Source: Lachnospiraceae bacterium oral taxon 500
Lineage (GTDB): Bacteria > Bacillota > Clostridia > Lachnospirales > Vallitaleaceae
Direction of reading: 5' to 3'
Assembly: GCA_002999035.1 (NCBI GenBank)
Contig: CP027241.1
Location: 1,491,001-1,555,000 of the forward strand
DNA: 64,000 nt
Shown: piece by piece, positions 8,205-16,817 of the stretch
Layout of the letters: every line of letters begins with the position of its first letter
Position numbering within the stretch: the stretch's first letter is position 1
Made by a program: the position numbers and the translations under genes
Notes under the pieces: generated by a model
What the model was told of the DNA's origin: nothing
What the model saw: only the letters and a program-made list of their open reading frames with translations
The model's database searches: none

Positions 8205-10388
8205 ATGGCTACTATATTGGATGTCGCAAAGTTAGCAGGGGTATCCCAAGGCACGGCTTCTAATGTCTTGAACGGCAAGGGTAATGTCAGCAGCGAAAAA
8301 ATTAAGCTGGTGGAAGAAGCGGCCAGACAGCTGGGCTATACGATCAACGAACGGGCTAAAATATTAAGAAAAGGCAGTGGCAATTTGATTGGTGTGATTT
8401 TACCGTCAATTGAATATAAGAAATACCGGGAGTTTTATTACAGCTTCAAGCATTTTATTGAGCAAAACGGCTATATTACCGAACTTTTTCTGTCAAACGA
8501 AAATCCGCAGACGGAAATTGAGCTGATTCAGCGGGCGCAGGCGATGATGGCGACGGCAGTGGTGACGATTACCTGTATCAAGGAGCCGCGGGATTATTAT
8601 GCTGAAAAAGGCTTTGATAAAGTTTGTTTTGTGGAAAGAAAGCCGGGATTTGCGGCTGATTACTACGGCTTTGATTATGAAGCGGCCGGCCGGGCGCTGG
8701 CTCAGACCACTCTGCAGAAGAAATGCGGCAAGGTTCTTTTGATCACTGACTCGCTCCGCTATTCCAATGAAAAAGAATTTTACACCGGATTTCAGGCAGA
8801 ATTCAATCGACAGGAAACATCCTTTAACCATATGTCCACTAATATTCGCCGAATTTCACATACCATTTTAAATATGCTGACAGCCAGTGAAAAAATAGAC
8901 GCGATTGTTACATCGAACATCAGCTTTGCCGAAGAAATCAAGAAAACGGCGGAAGCGTTTAATGATATGGGAAAAGTTCCGATTTATACATCGTCGACAG
9001 TGGTGTCTTTGCCGGAAAGAAACTTTTATAAATATGAGTTTAATTACAGCCTGCTGGGGCGCGAGGTGGCGGCAGCAGTGACCCAAAGAGACGCAGCTCG
9101 AACCGGACGTGCTTGCATTTTGGCTAATGACGGCTTTCGAAACTGGACTGATATTAAAGCCGGTAAGCACCCGGCTCCCCGGATTCATGTGCTCACTTTG
9201 GAAAGCCCGGAAGCGAACATTATGCAGGGGTTGGCTAAATTATACACCGAAGAAACCGGCACCGAAGTTAAAATTTCCATTTTTTCCTATGATGAAATAT
9301 ATGAGCAGTTTCTGTATTCGCAGGATTCGGATCTCTATGATGTGCTCAGAATTGACGTTACCTGGCTGTCGTGGTTTGCCGATCGTTTTTTTGTACCGCT
9401 GGAAGAAATAGATCCTCAGATTAAAAACGTCTTTGCTGAATATATTCCGGCACTGAAAGGAAAATATTCTTATGCCAACGGTAAAATATACGCGCTGCCG
9501 GTTACGCCCAGTGCGCAGCTTCTTTTTTACCGGAAAGATTTGTTTGAAAGCAATGTCAATAAGCGACTGTATCGGGAGAGGTATAGGAAAGAATTAAAGG
9601 TGCCTCAGACTTTTCGAGAATACAATCAAATTGCCGAGTTTTTCTTCGACTTGGCCGGAGAGGGGGCGGCGGATGTCAAATACGGCACAGGATTGACTTT
9701 GGGGAATACCGGTGTGGCCTCGACAGAGTTTTTGGCCAGATTGTTCAGTCATAAAAAACGGCTGTATGACGAGCGGGGCTGGATAACCGTCAATGACGAG
9801 GCCGGCTTGGTGGCGATGTGTGAGCTGATTGAAGTTCAGAAATATGCACCGCAGAAAACAACGCGCTGGTGGACAACGGCGGCACAGGAATTTGCCAGCG
9901 GCGAACTGGCGATGATGATTAATTTCAGCAATTATGCTTCGGAAATTTTAGGACATAATTCAAAAGTGGCTGAAAACATCGGTTTTGGTGTAGTGCCGGG
10001 CGGAAATCCGATTTACGGCGGCGGGACTTTGGCTGTGTCTAGGAACAGCAGGTATAAAGAAGATGCCGTTTCCTTTATCAAATGGATTACCAAAGAGCCG
10101 GTGGCCTCGGCTATGGCCATGCTGGGCAGTGTCTCGCCTTGTTTAAAAACCTATTCCAAATACGATATTATTGATACGTTTCCCTGGCTGGAATTGTCCA
10201 AGGAAAGCTTCGCTTATTCGACGACCAACCGGACACCGGAGGATGGCGCACACCCCTTTGATGAAAAGCGCTTTTTGAATATTCTGGGAACGGCCGTTAA
10301 AAATGTGATTACCGGCATTTACACTATGCAGGAAGCGCTTGATCAGGCGCAGGAGTTGATCGATAAAGAACTTAATTTCCGGCGCTGA
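8205..10388 (+). CDS. LacI-family regulator fused to a full extracellular-type solute-binding domain
   Basis: A 727-residue predicted cytosolic protein without signal peptide. Residues 1-55 form a LacI HTH (ATILDVAKLAGVSQGTASNVLNG), about 60-320 a LacI/periplasmic-binding-like sensor domain, and about 327-727 a second complete domain resembling SBP_bac_1 ABC solute-binding proteins, including an internal GGGTLAVSRNS segment. Typical LacI proteins end near 330-350, so the second half is an added sensor. The start at 8205 follows AAGGAGAAG and matches the LacI N-terminus; the longer open frame from 7926 runs through the terminator. It precedes an ABC importer with matching operator sites, which it probably controls. 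Confidence 0.85.
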   Translation: MATILDVAKLAGVSQGTASNVLNGKGNVSSEKIKLVEEAARQLGYTINERAKILRKGSGNLIGVILPSIEYKKYREFYYSFKHFIEQNGYITELFLSNENPQTEIELIQRAQAMMATAVVTITCIKEPRDYYAEKGFDKVCFVERKPGFAADYYGFDYEAAGRALAQTTLQKKCGKVLLITDSLRYSNEKEFYTGFQAEFNRQETSFNHMSTNIRRISHTILNMLTASEKIDAIVTSNISFAEEIKKTAEAFNDMGKVPIYTSSTVVSLPERNFYKYEFNYSLLGREVAAAVTQRDAARTGRACILANDGFRNWTDIKAGKHPAPRIHVLTLESPEANIMQGLAKLYTEETGTEVKISIFSYDEIYEQFLYSQDSDLYDVLRIDVTWLSWFADRFFVPLEEIDPQIKNVFAEYIPALKGKYSYANGKIYALPVTPSAQLLFYRKDLFESNVNKRLYRERYRKELKVPQTFREYNQIAEFFFDLAGEGAADVKYGTGLTLGNTGVASTEFLARLFSHKKRLYDERGWITVNDEAGLVAMCELIEVQKYAPQKTTRWWTTAAQEFASGELAMMINFSNYASEILGHNSKVAENIGFGVVPGGNPIYGGGTLAVSRNSRYKEDAVSFIKWITKEPVASAMAMLGSVSPCLKTYSKYDIIDTFPWLELSKESFAYSTTNRTPEDGAHPFDEKRFLNILGTAVKNVITGIYTMQEALDQAQELIDKELNFRR

Positions 10389-10460
10389 TGTTTTATCTTT
10401 GCATTCAGAGCCGCTGGCGGCGGTGTTTACAGGAGTGTTTTATGGCTCTTGAATAAATGA

Positions 10461-10494
10461 GAACCAAAAGTTGAGTTTTGGTTCTTTTTTATTT
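10461..10494 (+). terminator. intrinsic terminator after the LacI-fusion gene
   Basis: GAACCAAAA pairs with TTTTGGTTC around a short loop and is followed by TTTTTT. A weaker AGAGCC/GGCTCT hairpin lies just upstream (about 10407-10450). Confidence 0.85.
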
Positions 10495-10584
10495 GTGTTT
10501 TGATCTGGCAGGAAGAGATTTACGGAAAAACAGACAAAGAAAAAGAAAAGCTCTGAAAAAATTTAAATAAAATTTCGCCTTTTA

Positions 10585-10616
10585 ATATTGACACGTTTCA
10601 AAATAAGATATATAAT
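10585..10616 (+). promoter_or_regulatory. promoter with overlapping operator for the ABC importer operon
   Basis: Perfect TTGACA (10588-10593) and TATAAT (10611-10616) with a 17-base spacer. A LacI-type dyad at 10585-10604, centred on ACGT and 8 of 10 symmetrical, covers the whole -35 element. Repression by the upstream LacI fusion protein is therefore likely. Confidence 0.8.
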
Positions 10617-10633
10617 CAAAAACATAAGGAAGA

Positions 10634-10653
10634 AAAATAAAACGTTACAATTT
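10634..10653 (+). promoter_or_regulatory. second LacI-type operator
   Basis: A dyad centred on AACGTT with 7 of 10 symmetrical positions, 49 bases centre to centre from the first operator and between the promoter and the start codon. The pair could support a repression loop. Confidence 0.4.
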
Positions 10654-10669
10654 TTAAAGGAGGGTTATG

Positions 10670-11809
10670 ATGAAACGAAAGATTTTAAGTTTGCTGTTAG
10701 CGACAGCGGTGGGTGTCTCTTTATTGGCGGGGTGTACCACTCAGAAGGAAGAAACGGCCAAGACGGATCAGAAAACAGAGCAGACTGCGGAGCAAAAACC
10801 GGAACAAAAACCGGAACAAAAACCGGAAGAAAAGCAGAATGAAAATACCGGCCAACAGGCACCGAGCGGTTCAACGGTTGTGGTTTATACCAACAGCGGT
10901 TCGGAAGGCCGGAGCGAGTGGCTGACCGAAAAAGCAGCGGCAGCCGGCTTTAATATTCAGGTTGTAGCCATGGGTGCATCGAAACTGACGGAACGGATCA
11001 TTGCCGAGAAGAACAACCCGCTGTGTGACGTGACTTTTGGTTTGAACAATATTGAATATGAAAAATTAAAGGCGCAGGATATCCTGCAAAAATGGCAGCC
11101 GGATTGGCTGGACGGCGTTGATCAGGACTTGGTTGATAAGGATGGCTTTTATTATCCGATTAGCACCACACCCTTGGTCTTGATCGGCAAGGATGATTTT
11201 GACGATATGCCGGGTGATTGGACGGATCTGATTCAGGAAAAATACAAGGATAAGTATCAGTTATATGGCTTGGGCGGAGGCACTGGTAAAACCGTATTTG
11301 CCAGCGTAGTCAGCCGTTATCCGGATCCCAACGGCGAATTGGGCATTTCTGAAGAAGGCTGGAAAGTTGCAGGCGCTTATTTGAGCAATTCACATATCGT
11401 TGCGGATGGCGAGGATCCGATCGGTAACGTGATCAACGGTACCTATCCCTTGATGCAGCGTTGGGCTTCGGGTGTCATCACCGAGCAAAAGACCAGAAAT
11501 TACAAGTTCCAGGTGATGAAGCCGGAAATCGGTGAGCCGTTTGTGGTTGAGTCTTTAGCCATTGCCAAGGGCGCCAAAGACTATGATGAATGCGTCCGGT
11601 TTTTAAACTGGCTGGGCAGCGCAGAGGTGCAGCTGGCTTGGTCAAACGAGTTCGGTACGATTCCCTGTCAGAAAGAGGCTTTGGCCAATGTCAGTGCTGA
11701 AATCAAGGAGTTTATGGAAGGCTTAAAGCCCCAGCAGCTGGATTGGCAATTTATCGCCCAAAATATTGATGCCTGGGTGGAAAAAGCGGAATTGGAATTT
11801 ATTAAATAA
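10670..11809 (+). CDS. ABC transporter substrate-binding lipoprotein
   Basis: A 379-residue lipoprotein. The signal peptide ends in a LLAGC lipobox (cysteine at about residue 23). A charged, low-complexity linker follows, built from three in-frame EQKP repeats (12-base units at about 10792-10830). The mature domain resembles the iron(III)/thiamine/phosphonate type of binding proteins (VVYTNSGSEGRSEWL at its start). Start is the second of two adjacent ATG codons, six bases after GGAGG. With the downstream ATPase, fused permease and phosphodiesterase it forms one operon; the ligand may be a glycerophosphodiester, which is inference. Confidence 0.85.
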   Translation: MKRKILSLLLATAVGVSLLAGCTTQKEETAKTDQKTEQTAEQKPEQKPEQKPEEKQNENTGQQAPSGSTVVVYTNSGSEGRSEWLTEKAAAAGFNIQVVAMGASKLTERIIAEKNNPLCDVTFGLNNIEYEKLKAQDILQKWQPDWLDGVDQDLVDKDGFYYPISTTPLVLIGKDDFDDMPGDWTDLIQEKYKDKYQLYGLGGGTGKTVFASVVSRYPDPNGELGISEEGWKVAGAYLSNSHIVADGEDPIGNVINGTYPLMQRWASGVITEQKTRNYKFQVMKPEIGEPFVVESLAIAKGAKDYDECVRFLNWLGSAEVQLAWSNEFGTIPCQKEALANVSAEIKEFMEGLKPQQLDWQFIAQNIDAWVEKAELEFIK

Positions 11810-11852
11810 TTTAGGCAATAAGAAAGAAACATTAAAGGAGAGGAAACCTGCA

Positions 11853-12857
11853 ATGGTAAAATTTGAAAATGTGGAAATCCGGTATGGAAAATTTGTGGCC
11901 ATTGAGAATCTGAACCTGGATATCAAGGAAGGTGAGTTTTTCACCTTCCTTGGCCCCAGCGGCTGCGGGAAAACCACTTCGCTCCGGGCGTTGGTTGGTT
12001 TTATCCACCCGTCCAAGGGAAAAGTTTATATTAATGGGCAGGACGTGACCAATTACCCGGTTGAGGATCGCAATGTCGGTATGGTCTTTCAAAGTTACGC
12101 CCTGTTTCCGACGATGACGGTGTATGAAAATATTGCTTTCGGCATGAAAGTAAAAAAAATGAGGAAAGAAGAAATTGACCGGAAAGTTCGGGAAATCGCT
12201 AAAAAAATAAAAATTACCGATGAACAGCTGGCCAAAAATGTCTCTGAGCTGTCCGGAGGCCAGCAGCAGAGAGTGGCGTTAGCCAGAGCAATCGTGCTTG
12301 AACCCAAAATTCTATGTCTGGATGAACCCTTGTCCAACTTGGATGCCAAGCTGAGAATCAACATGCGGTTGGAATTGAAGCGCCTGCAAAAGGAACTGGG
12401 CATTACCACCCTTTATGTTACTCATGATCAGGAGGAAGCTTTGACCTTATCCGACCGGATTGCCGTTTTTAATAACGGTTATGTTGAGCAGGTAGGAACA
12501 CCGTATGAGATTTACAATAAATCGCAAAGCGAGTTTGTCTGTGACTTTATCGGTGATATTAATAAGCTGGGCGAAAATATTTTAAATGAAATCAACCGGC
12601 TGGCGAACTCGGATCTGAATGTTAAAAAATCCGGCTTTATCCGTATTGAGCAGTGCCTGAGTGAAAATAAGGGCGATCAGGTTAAATTGGTCGGTACGGT
12701 CAGCGAAGTCGAGTTTAATGGGGTTTTGACCAAATATACTTTGGAGTGTCTGGGAGAAACGATTAAATATCTGGAAAAAAATGACGGCTATAAATTATAC
12801 GGGGAAGGCGATCAAATTGAAATTTATATTAATCCTAAAGATATTATGCAGTTTTAG
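11853..12857 (+). CDS. ABC transporter ATP-binding protein
   Basis: A 334-residue importer ATPase of the spermidine/iron/sugar (CUT1-like) group. The Walker A GPSGCGKT is at residues 34-41, and Q-loop, LSGGQQQR signature, CLDEPLSNLD Walker B and a switch histidine in YVTHDQEE follow in order. The region after about residue 235 is a short regulatory C-terminal extension. The start at 11853 has AAAGGAGAGG upstream; the longer frame overlaps the binding-protein gene without a signal. It energises the two-domain permease encoded next. Confidence 0.9.
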   Translation: MVKFENVEIRYGKFVAIENLNLDIKEGEFFTFLGPSGCGKTTSLRALVGFIHPSKGKVYINGQDVTNYPVEDRNVGMVFQSYALFPTMTVYENIAFGMKVKKMRKEEIDRKVREIAKKIKITDEQLAKNVSELSGGQQQRVALARAIVLEPKILCLDEPLSNLDAKLRINMRLELKRLQKELGITTLYVTHDQEEALTLSDRIAVFNNGYVEQVGTPYEIYNKSQSEFVCDFIGDINKLGENILNEINRLANSDLNVKKSGFIRIEQCLSENKGDQVKLVGTVSEVEFNGVLTKYTLECLGETIKYLEKNDGYKLYGEGDQIEIYINPKDIMQF

Positions 12858-12868
12858 GAGGGAAATAA

Positions 12869-14623
12869 ATGAATAAAATAAAAGATGCCTTGCGCAGACG
12901 CGATATCCGGATTTCGTTGCTGCTGATTAAAATTGCGTTAATTTGGTTCATAGTCACCTTTTTAATTTTTCCCAATGTGAATTTGCTGATGCGGGTTTTC
13001 ACCCGGGATGGGCAGTTTTCCCTGCAGGCGATTACCAAGATTATGAAGTCGGGCCGAGCCATCGGCAGCTTGCAGAACAGCTTTTTACTGGCGGTATTTT
13101 CGATTGTCACGGTTAATATTTCCGGTATTTTGATTGTCCTGTTTACAGAATATTTTGATATCAAAGGTGCGAGATTGCTAAGCTTAGGTTTCATGTCAAC
13201 CTTGATTTACGGCGGCGTAGTGCTGGTCACCGGCTATAAGTTTGTTTACGGCGAGACCGGCGTAGTTACTAATGTACTGCTTCGCTTTTTTCCCGGCATG
13301 GATCCCAAGTGGTTCGTCGGCTTTGGAGCGGTGTTGTTTATTATGACCTTTTCAGCCACCTCCAATCATATGATGTTTTTAACCACGGCCATCCGCAATC
13401 TGGATTACCACACGATTGAAGCTGCCAAAAATATGGGTGCGTCGCAGAAGCATATCTTGTTTAAAATCGTGCTGCCGACCATGAAGCCGACAATTTTTGC
13501 GATTACGATTTTAACCTTTATCGCGGCGTTAAGCACGATGTCCGGACCGTTAATTGTCGGCGGCAAGGATTTCCAAACTATCAATCCAATGATTAAAACC
13601 TTTGCCGGTATGACCGGCTCCAGAGATATTGCGGCGCTGCTGGCGATTATTTTGGGACTGTCGACTTCGATTTTGCTGTTTTTCATGCAAAAAATTGAAA
13701 AAAAAGGTAATTTTGTGTCAGTTTCTAAAACCAAAGCCAGAATGGTTAAACAAAAGATTGAAAATCCGGTCTTAAATGTAGTGGCACACATTGTTGCATA
13801 TTTAATGCTGGTCATTTATATGCTGCCGATTGTCAATGTATTGGTATTTTCTTTTACTGACGGTCTGACGGTGCAAACCGGCATTATTCGGCCTGATTCT
13901 TTTACATTGGCCAATTATGCCAAATTGTTCCGGTCTGCTGCGGCTTATAAGCCATATCTGGTCAGTATCGGTTACGCTCTGATCGCTTCGCTAGCAGTAG
14001 CGGTGCTATGTATCACCGTTGGCCGGATCGTGACCAGTCCGCGTCGAAAAACGGATAAGCTGTTTGAACCGGCAGTATTGATTCCTTGGCTGCTGCCATC
14101 GACGATGATTGCGTTGGGTTTGATGATGACTTATGATGAGCCGCGAATACTTTTGGGTAATAAAGTCTTGGTGGCAACGCCGATTATTATGCTGTTAGCC
14201 TATATTATTATCAAAATTCCATTTTCCTATCGGATGATTCGGGCGGGATTTATCGGCTTTGATAAAAATATGGAAGAGGCGGCTCAGGTCATGGGTGCCA
14301 AGCCCTTTTACACCATGCGCAAAGTCATTCTGCCGATTTTGATGCCGGTTGTCTTATCGGTCATTGTGTTAAACTTTAATTCCCTGCTGTCGGAATATGA
14401 TTTGTCTGTATTTCTTTATCATCCTTCGTACCAACCGCTGGGAATTGTGATTAAAATGGCGAGCGATGAAATGGCAACGGTGGATTCGCAGTCAATGGCC
14501 TTTGTATATACGGTTGTTTTAATGATTATCTCTGTATTTACGCTGTGGATGGCCAGATATGACGGAATTAAAACAATAAGGAGTTTATTTGCAAAAATCA
14601 GAAAAGGAAGAGTGAAAATATGA
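12869..14623 (+). CDS. ABC transporter permease, two permease domains fused
   Basis: A 584-residue membrane protein with two binding-protein-dependent permease units. The first has an EAA-type loop near TIEAAKNMGASQKHILFKIV (about residue 190) and the second near MEEAAQVMGAKPFYTMRKVI (about residue 475). This FbpB-like arrangement means one polypeptide forms the entire channel, matching a single ATPase. Start ATG is preceded by AGGAGGG. It is 11 bases after the ATPase gene and its stop overlaps the next start (ATGA). Confidence 0.9.
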   Translation: MNKIKDALRRRDIRISLLLIKIALIWFIVTFLIFPNVNLLMRVFTRDGQFSLQAITKIMKSGRAIGSLQNSFLLAVFSIVTVNISGILIVLFTEYFDIKGARLLSLGFMSTLIYGGVVLVTGYKFVYGETGVVTNVLLRFFPGMDPKWFVGFGAVLFIMTFSATSNHMMFLTTAIRNLDYHTIEAAKNMGASQKHILFKIVLPTMKPTIFAITILTFIAALSTMSGPLIVGGKDFQTINPMIKTFAGMTGSRDIAALLAIILGLSTSILLFFMQKIEKKGNFVSVSKTKARMVKQKIENPVLNVVAHIVAYLMLVIYMLPIVNVLVFSFTDGLTVQTGIIRPDSFTLANYAKLFRSAAAYKPYLVSIGYALIASLAVAVLCITVGRIVTSPRRKTDKLFEPAVLIPWLLPSTMIALGLMMTYDEPRILLGNKVLVATPIIMLLAYIIIKIPFSYRMIRAGFIGFDKNMEEAAQVMGAKPFYTMRKVILPILMPVVLSVIVLNFNSLLSEYDLSVFLYHPSYQPLGIVIKMASDEMATVDSQSMAFVYTVVLMIISVFTLWMARYDGIKTIRSLFAKIRKGRVKI

Positions 14624-15453
14624 GCAGAGCAGTGGATTTAATCAAAGAAAAAGGGATTTTGGTGGCGGCGCATCGGGGGACATCAGGTGGAAATATTCCG
14701 GCTAATACCATTGCGTCCTTTGATATCGCACTCAGGGACGGGGCGGATATTTTAGAAATGGATTTGGCTAAAAGCTCGGACGGTAAGCTTTTTATCTTTC
14801 ATACCGGGATGGAACCGGCACATTTGGATCGGCACATCCGATTTGGTGAGCATTCGGCGGCGGAAATTGAAAAAATGAGGCTGTGTAATGTTGACCTGAT
14901 CGAAACTTTTTTGCCGGTTAATACCTTTGCCGAAATACTGGAAAGGTACAAGGGGAAATGTATTTTAAACCTTGACCGGTGCATTGGCTTTGTTGAGGAT
15001 GTGATGAAAGAAGTCAGGCGGCATGGTATGGTCGAACAAATTCTGTTAAAAAGCGATCCTTCTGATGAGTCTTTGCGGAAGATAGAAGCCTTCGCATCGG
15101 ATGTGGACTATATGCCGGTTTATATGGAAGAAGATCCGGCTACCGAAAAAATTGAGAAAATGAATATTAAATTTATCGGCGCCGAGTTAGTATTCAAAAC
15201 AGTGGATGCCCCGATTGCCCGCCCGGAGTATATTGAAAAAATGCATAAAAAAAGCAAGTTCTTATGGGGCAACAGTTTGGTTTATTCCAGCAAAGTCCCT
15301 CTGGCAGCCGGATACAGCGATGATCTATCATTGACTGAGAATCCTGATTTGGGATGGGGCAAGCTGGCGGAAATGGGATTTGATATTATTCAGACTGACT
15401 GGAGTAAGCATTGCTTAGAATATTTAAAAGCGAAACAGTACAGAAAACAGTAA
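14620..15453 (+). CDS. glycerophosphodiester phosphodiesterase
   Basis: A 277-residue GDPD-family enzyme that cleaves glycerophosphodiesters to glycerol-3-phosphate and an alcohol. The AHRG motif (residues 18-21), the following N-T segment and the ILEMDL metal-binding acidic pair are present, and a later histidine (FHTG) matches the catalytic set. There is no signal peptide, so it acts in the cytoplasm. Its start overlaps the permease stop (ATGA), linking hydrolysis to import. This is the main reason to propose a glycerophosphodiester as the transported substrate. Confidence 0.85.
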   Translation: MSRAVDLIKEKGILVAAHRGTSGGNIPANTIASFDIALRDGADILEMDLAKSSDGKLFIFHTGMEPAHLDRHIRFGEHSAAEIEKMRLCNVDLIETFLPVNTFAEILERYKGKCILNLDRCIGFVEDVMKEVRRHGMVEQILLKSDPSDESLRKIEAFASDVDYMPVYMEEDPATEKIEKMNIKFIGAELVFKTVDAPIARPEYIEKMHKKSKFLWGNSLVYSSKVPLAAGYSDDLSLTENPDLGWGKLAEMGFDIIQTDWSKHCLEYLKAKQYRKQ

Positions 15454-15552
15454 AGGCTTGGACTAAAAAAGGTTTTGCTTTTTGGCTGCCGGCAGCTTGG
15501 CGTTTTATGACACAGCCATTGCCCTAATCCCCGAAAAACAAATAAATTTTGT

Positions 15553-15586
15553 TCGCCGCGTTTCCCTATGGAGGCGCGGTTTTTTA
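15553..15586 (+). terminator. probable terminator after the GDPD gene
   Basis: CCGCG pairs with CGCGG around a 14-base loop, followed by TTTTTT. The short stem makes it weaker than the others. Confidence 0.55.
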
Positions 15587-15589
15587 AAA

Positions 15590-15781
15590 AGGCGGTTTTT
15601 AATCGGAAGCCCTGTGTCTTTCGGAGGGAAACAAGAACATCGGGTAAATAACGATGCCTTCAGATGACAACGGGTGCCGTGCGGGCCGCACAGCCTTGCG
15701 GAAACATGAAACGTTTTGCGCGCTTGGTGCAAGACGGTACTCGCGCAAGCAAAGCTGAGCATATAAAAAAGGAGAAGCAAT
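15590..15781 (+). promoter_or_regulatory. structured region upstream of the mgtC-like gene
   Basis: No gene is seen here. Hairpins include GTGC/GCAC around a GGGCC core near 15688-15702, and a seven-base perfect stem TTGCGCG/CGCGCAA (about 15716-15755) that encloses a CTTG-GTG-CAAG hairpin. MgtC genes are often controlled by magnesium-sensing leaders, but the conserved M-box segments were not found. Confidence 0.35.
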
Positions 15782-16465
15782 ATGTTTTATGAGCATTTAA
15801 GAGGTATCGGCTTAGAGGCGTTAATTGTAAAAACGGTTCTGGCTTTAGTTGTGGGCGGAGTATTGGGCCTGGAGCGGGGGAGAAAAAGGCGGCCGGCCGG
15901 GTTTCGAACCTTTATGCTGGTATGCTTTGGTTCGATGTCAGTCGCGGCGGCTAATTTTTATGTATTTAAAGTTTTTCAGGTATCCGATCCCGTCCGGATG
16001 GGAGCGCAGGTGGTCAGCGGTATTGGCTTTTTGGGGGCGGGAACAATCATTACCAATTCCAAAAATCAGATCAGTGGGATTACCACCGCTGCCAGCCTGT
16101 GGACGGCGGCTTGTTTGGGGCTGTCAATCGGCATTGGCTTTTATGAGCTGGCATTGATCGGCGTGGTAATGGTGCTGCTGATAAATTCCGGTTTTCAATA
16201 TGTTGATAATTATTTAGCTATGAACTCCAGATTTCTGAAACTATACATTGAGTTTGATTCGGAGCGGCAAATCAGCCAGCTGATTGAATTTGCCCGGGCG
16301 AATAAATATGATATCCGGGATATGCAGATCAAAAGAAATAAAATCAATAAAGAGGTAGCCAGTGTTATATTGCTGCTCCGCTCCGGTATTAAAAAATCTC
16401 ATGCGGAAGCAATTCAGGAATGGGAAAATATAGAAGGCGTATCGTTTATTGAGGAGATTGAATAA
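15782..16465 (+). CDS. MgtC/SapB family membrane protein
   Basis: A 227-residue protein. The N-terminal half has four or five membrane segments with the MgtC signature: VVGGVLGLERGRKRRPAGFR (about 23-42), then GIGFLGAGTII, then TAASLWTAACLGLSIGIG. The C-terminal cytosolic domain (about 145-227) is ACT-like, as in YhiD-type members. The family is linked to growth under low magnesium and to modulation of membrane ATPases rather than transport. The start follows AAAGGAGAAG. It is the last gene of the 8.7-kb segment bounded by the SIS-tail repeats. Confidence 0.85.
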   Translation: MFYEHLRGIGLEALIVKTVLALVVGGVLGLERGRKRRPAGFRTFMLVCFGSMSVAAANFYVFKVFQVSDPVRMGAQVVSGIGFLGAGTIITNSKNQISGITTAASLWTAACLGLSIGIGFYELALIGVVMVLLINSGFQYVDNYLAMNSRFLKLYIEFDSERQISQLIEFARANKYDIRDMQIKRNKINKEVASVILLLRSGIKKSHAEAIQEWENIEGVSFIEEIE

Positions 16466-16492
16466 AAAGCCCCCGGTCAATTAAATTGTTTA

Positions 16493-16567
16493 AACTTAGA
16501 CGGCGGCGCCGAAAAAAATCAGGAACTGTTCGAGCAGTTTCGGGAGCAGATTCATTATGAGTTTTAG
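16493..16567 (+). repeat. direct repeat, orphan copy of the SIS gene 3' end
   Basis: Matches 7818-7892 at 73 of 75 positions, including the stop codon position (TAG here, TAA there). It encodes the same last residues with one R-to-Q change, but has no upstream coding region, so it is a gene fragment. Confidence 0.95.
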
Positions 16568-16618
16568 TGCTTAAAAGCAAGTCTGAAAAATAAAAAAATT
16601 ATGCCGGCAGTCGGCACT

Positions 16619-16654
16619 AAAAACGTCAAAGTTTAAAGAGCTTTGGCGTTTTTG
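16619..16654 (+). terminator. intrinsic terminator downstream of the orphan repeat
   Basis: Stem of about 12 bases (AAAAACGTCAAAG with CTTTGGCGTTTTT) with one G-T pair, ending in T residues. It may be the original terminator of the PTS-SIS operon before the 8.7-kb segment arrived. Confidence 0.8.
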
Positions 16655-16721
16655 CGTAAAAAACTATGACGACTGCGGCCGGAGCAGAAAAAAGAAGTAT
16701 TTCCTTAGGATAAAGTTGAGT

Positions 16722-16750
16722 TTGAATTTTAAAATTAAATTTGCTATAAT
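16722..16750 (+). promoter_or_regulatory. promoter of the pyrophosphatase gene
   Basis: TTGAAT at 16722-16727 and perfect TATAAT at 16745-16750 with a 17-base spacer, 68 bases before the start codon. Confidence 0.8.
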
Positions 16751-16817
16751 AAAAAAACAGAAGGTGCTTCGCTGTGTGGGGACAGCGGAGGAAACAGTTT
16801 TTAAGGGAGGAAAATTT

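Noticed and set aside
7155-16567. Classical integrative element with attL/attR at the SIS gene
   Set aside because: The repeat pattern fits, but no integrase, excisionase or relaxase gene lies between the repeats, so only the direct repeat itself is claimed.
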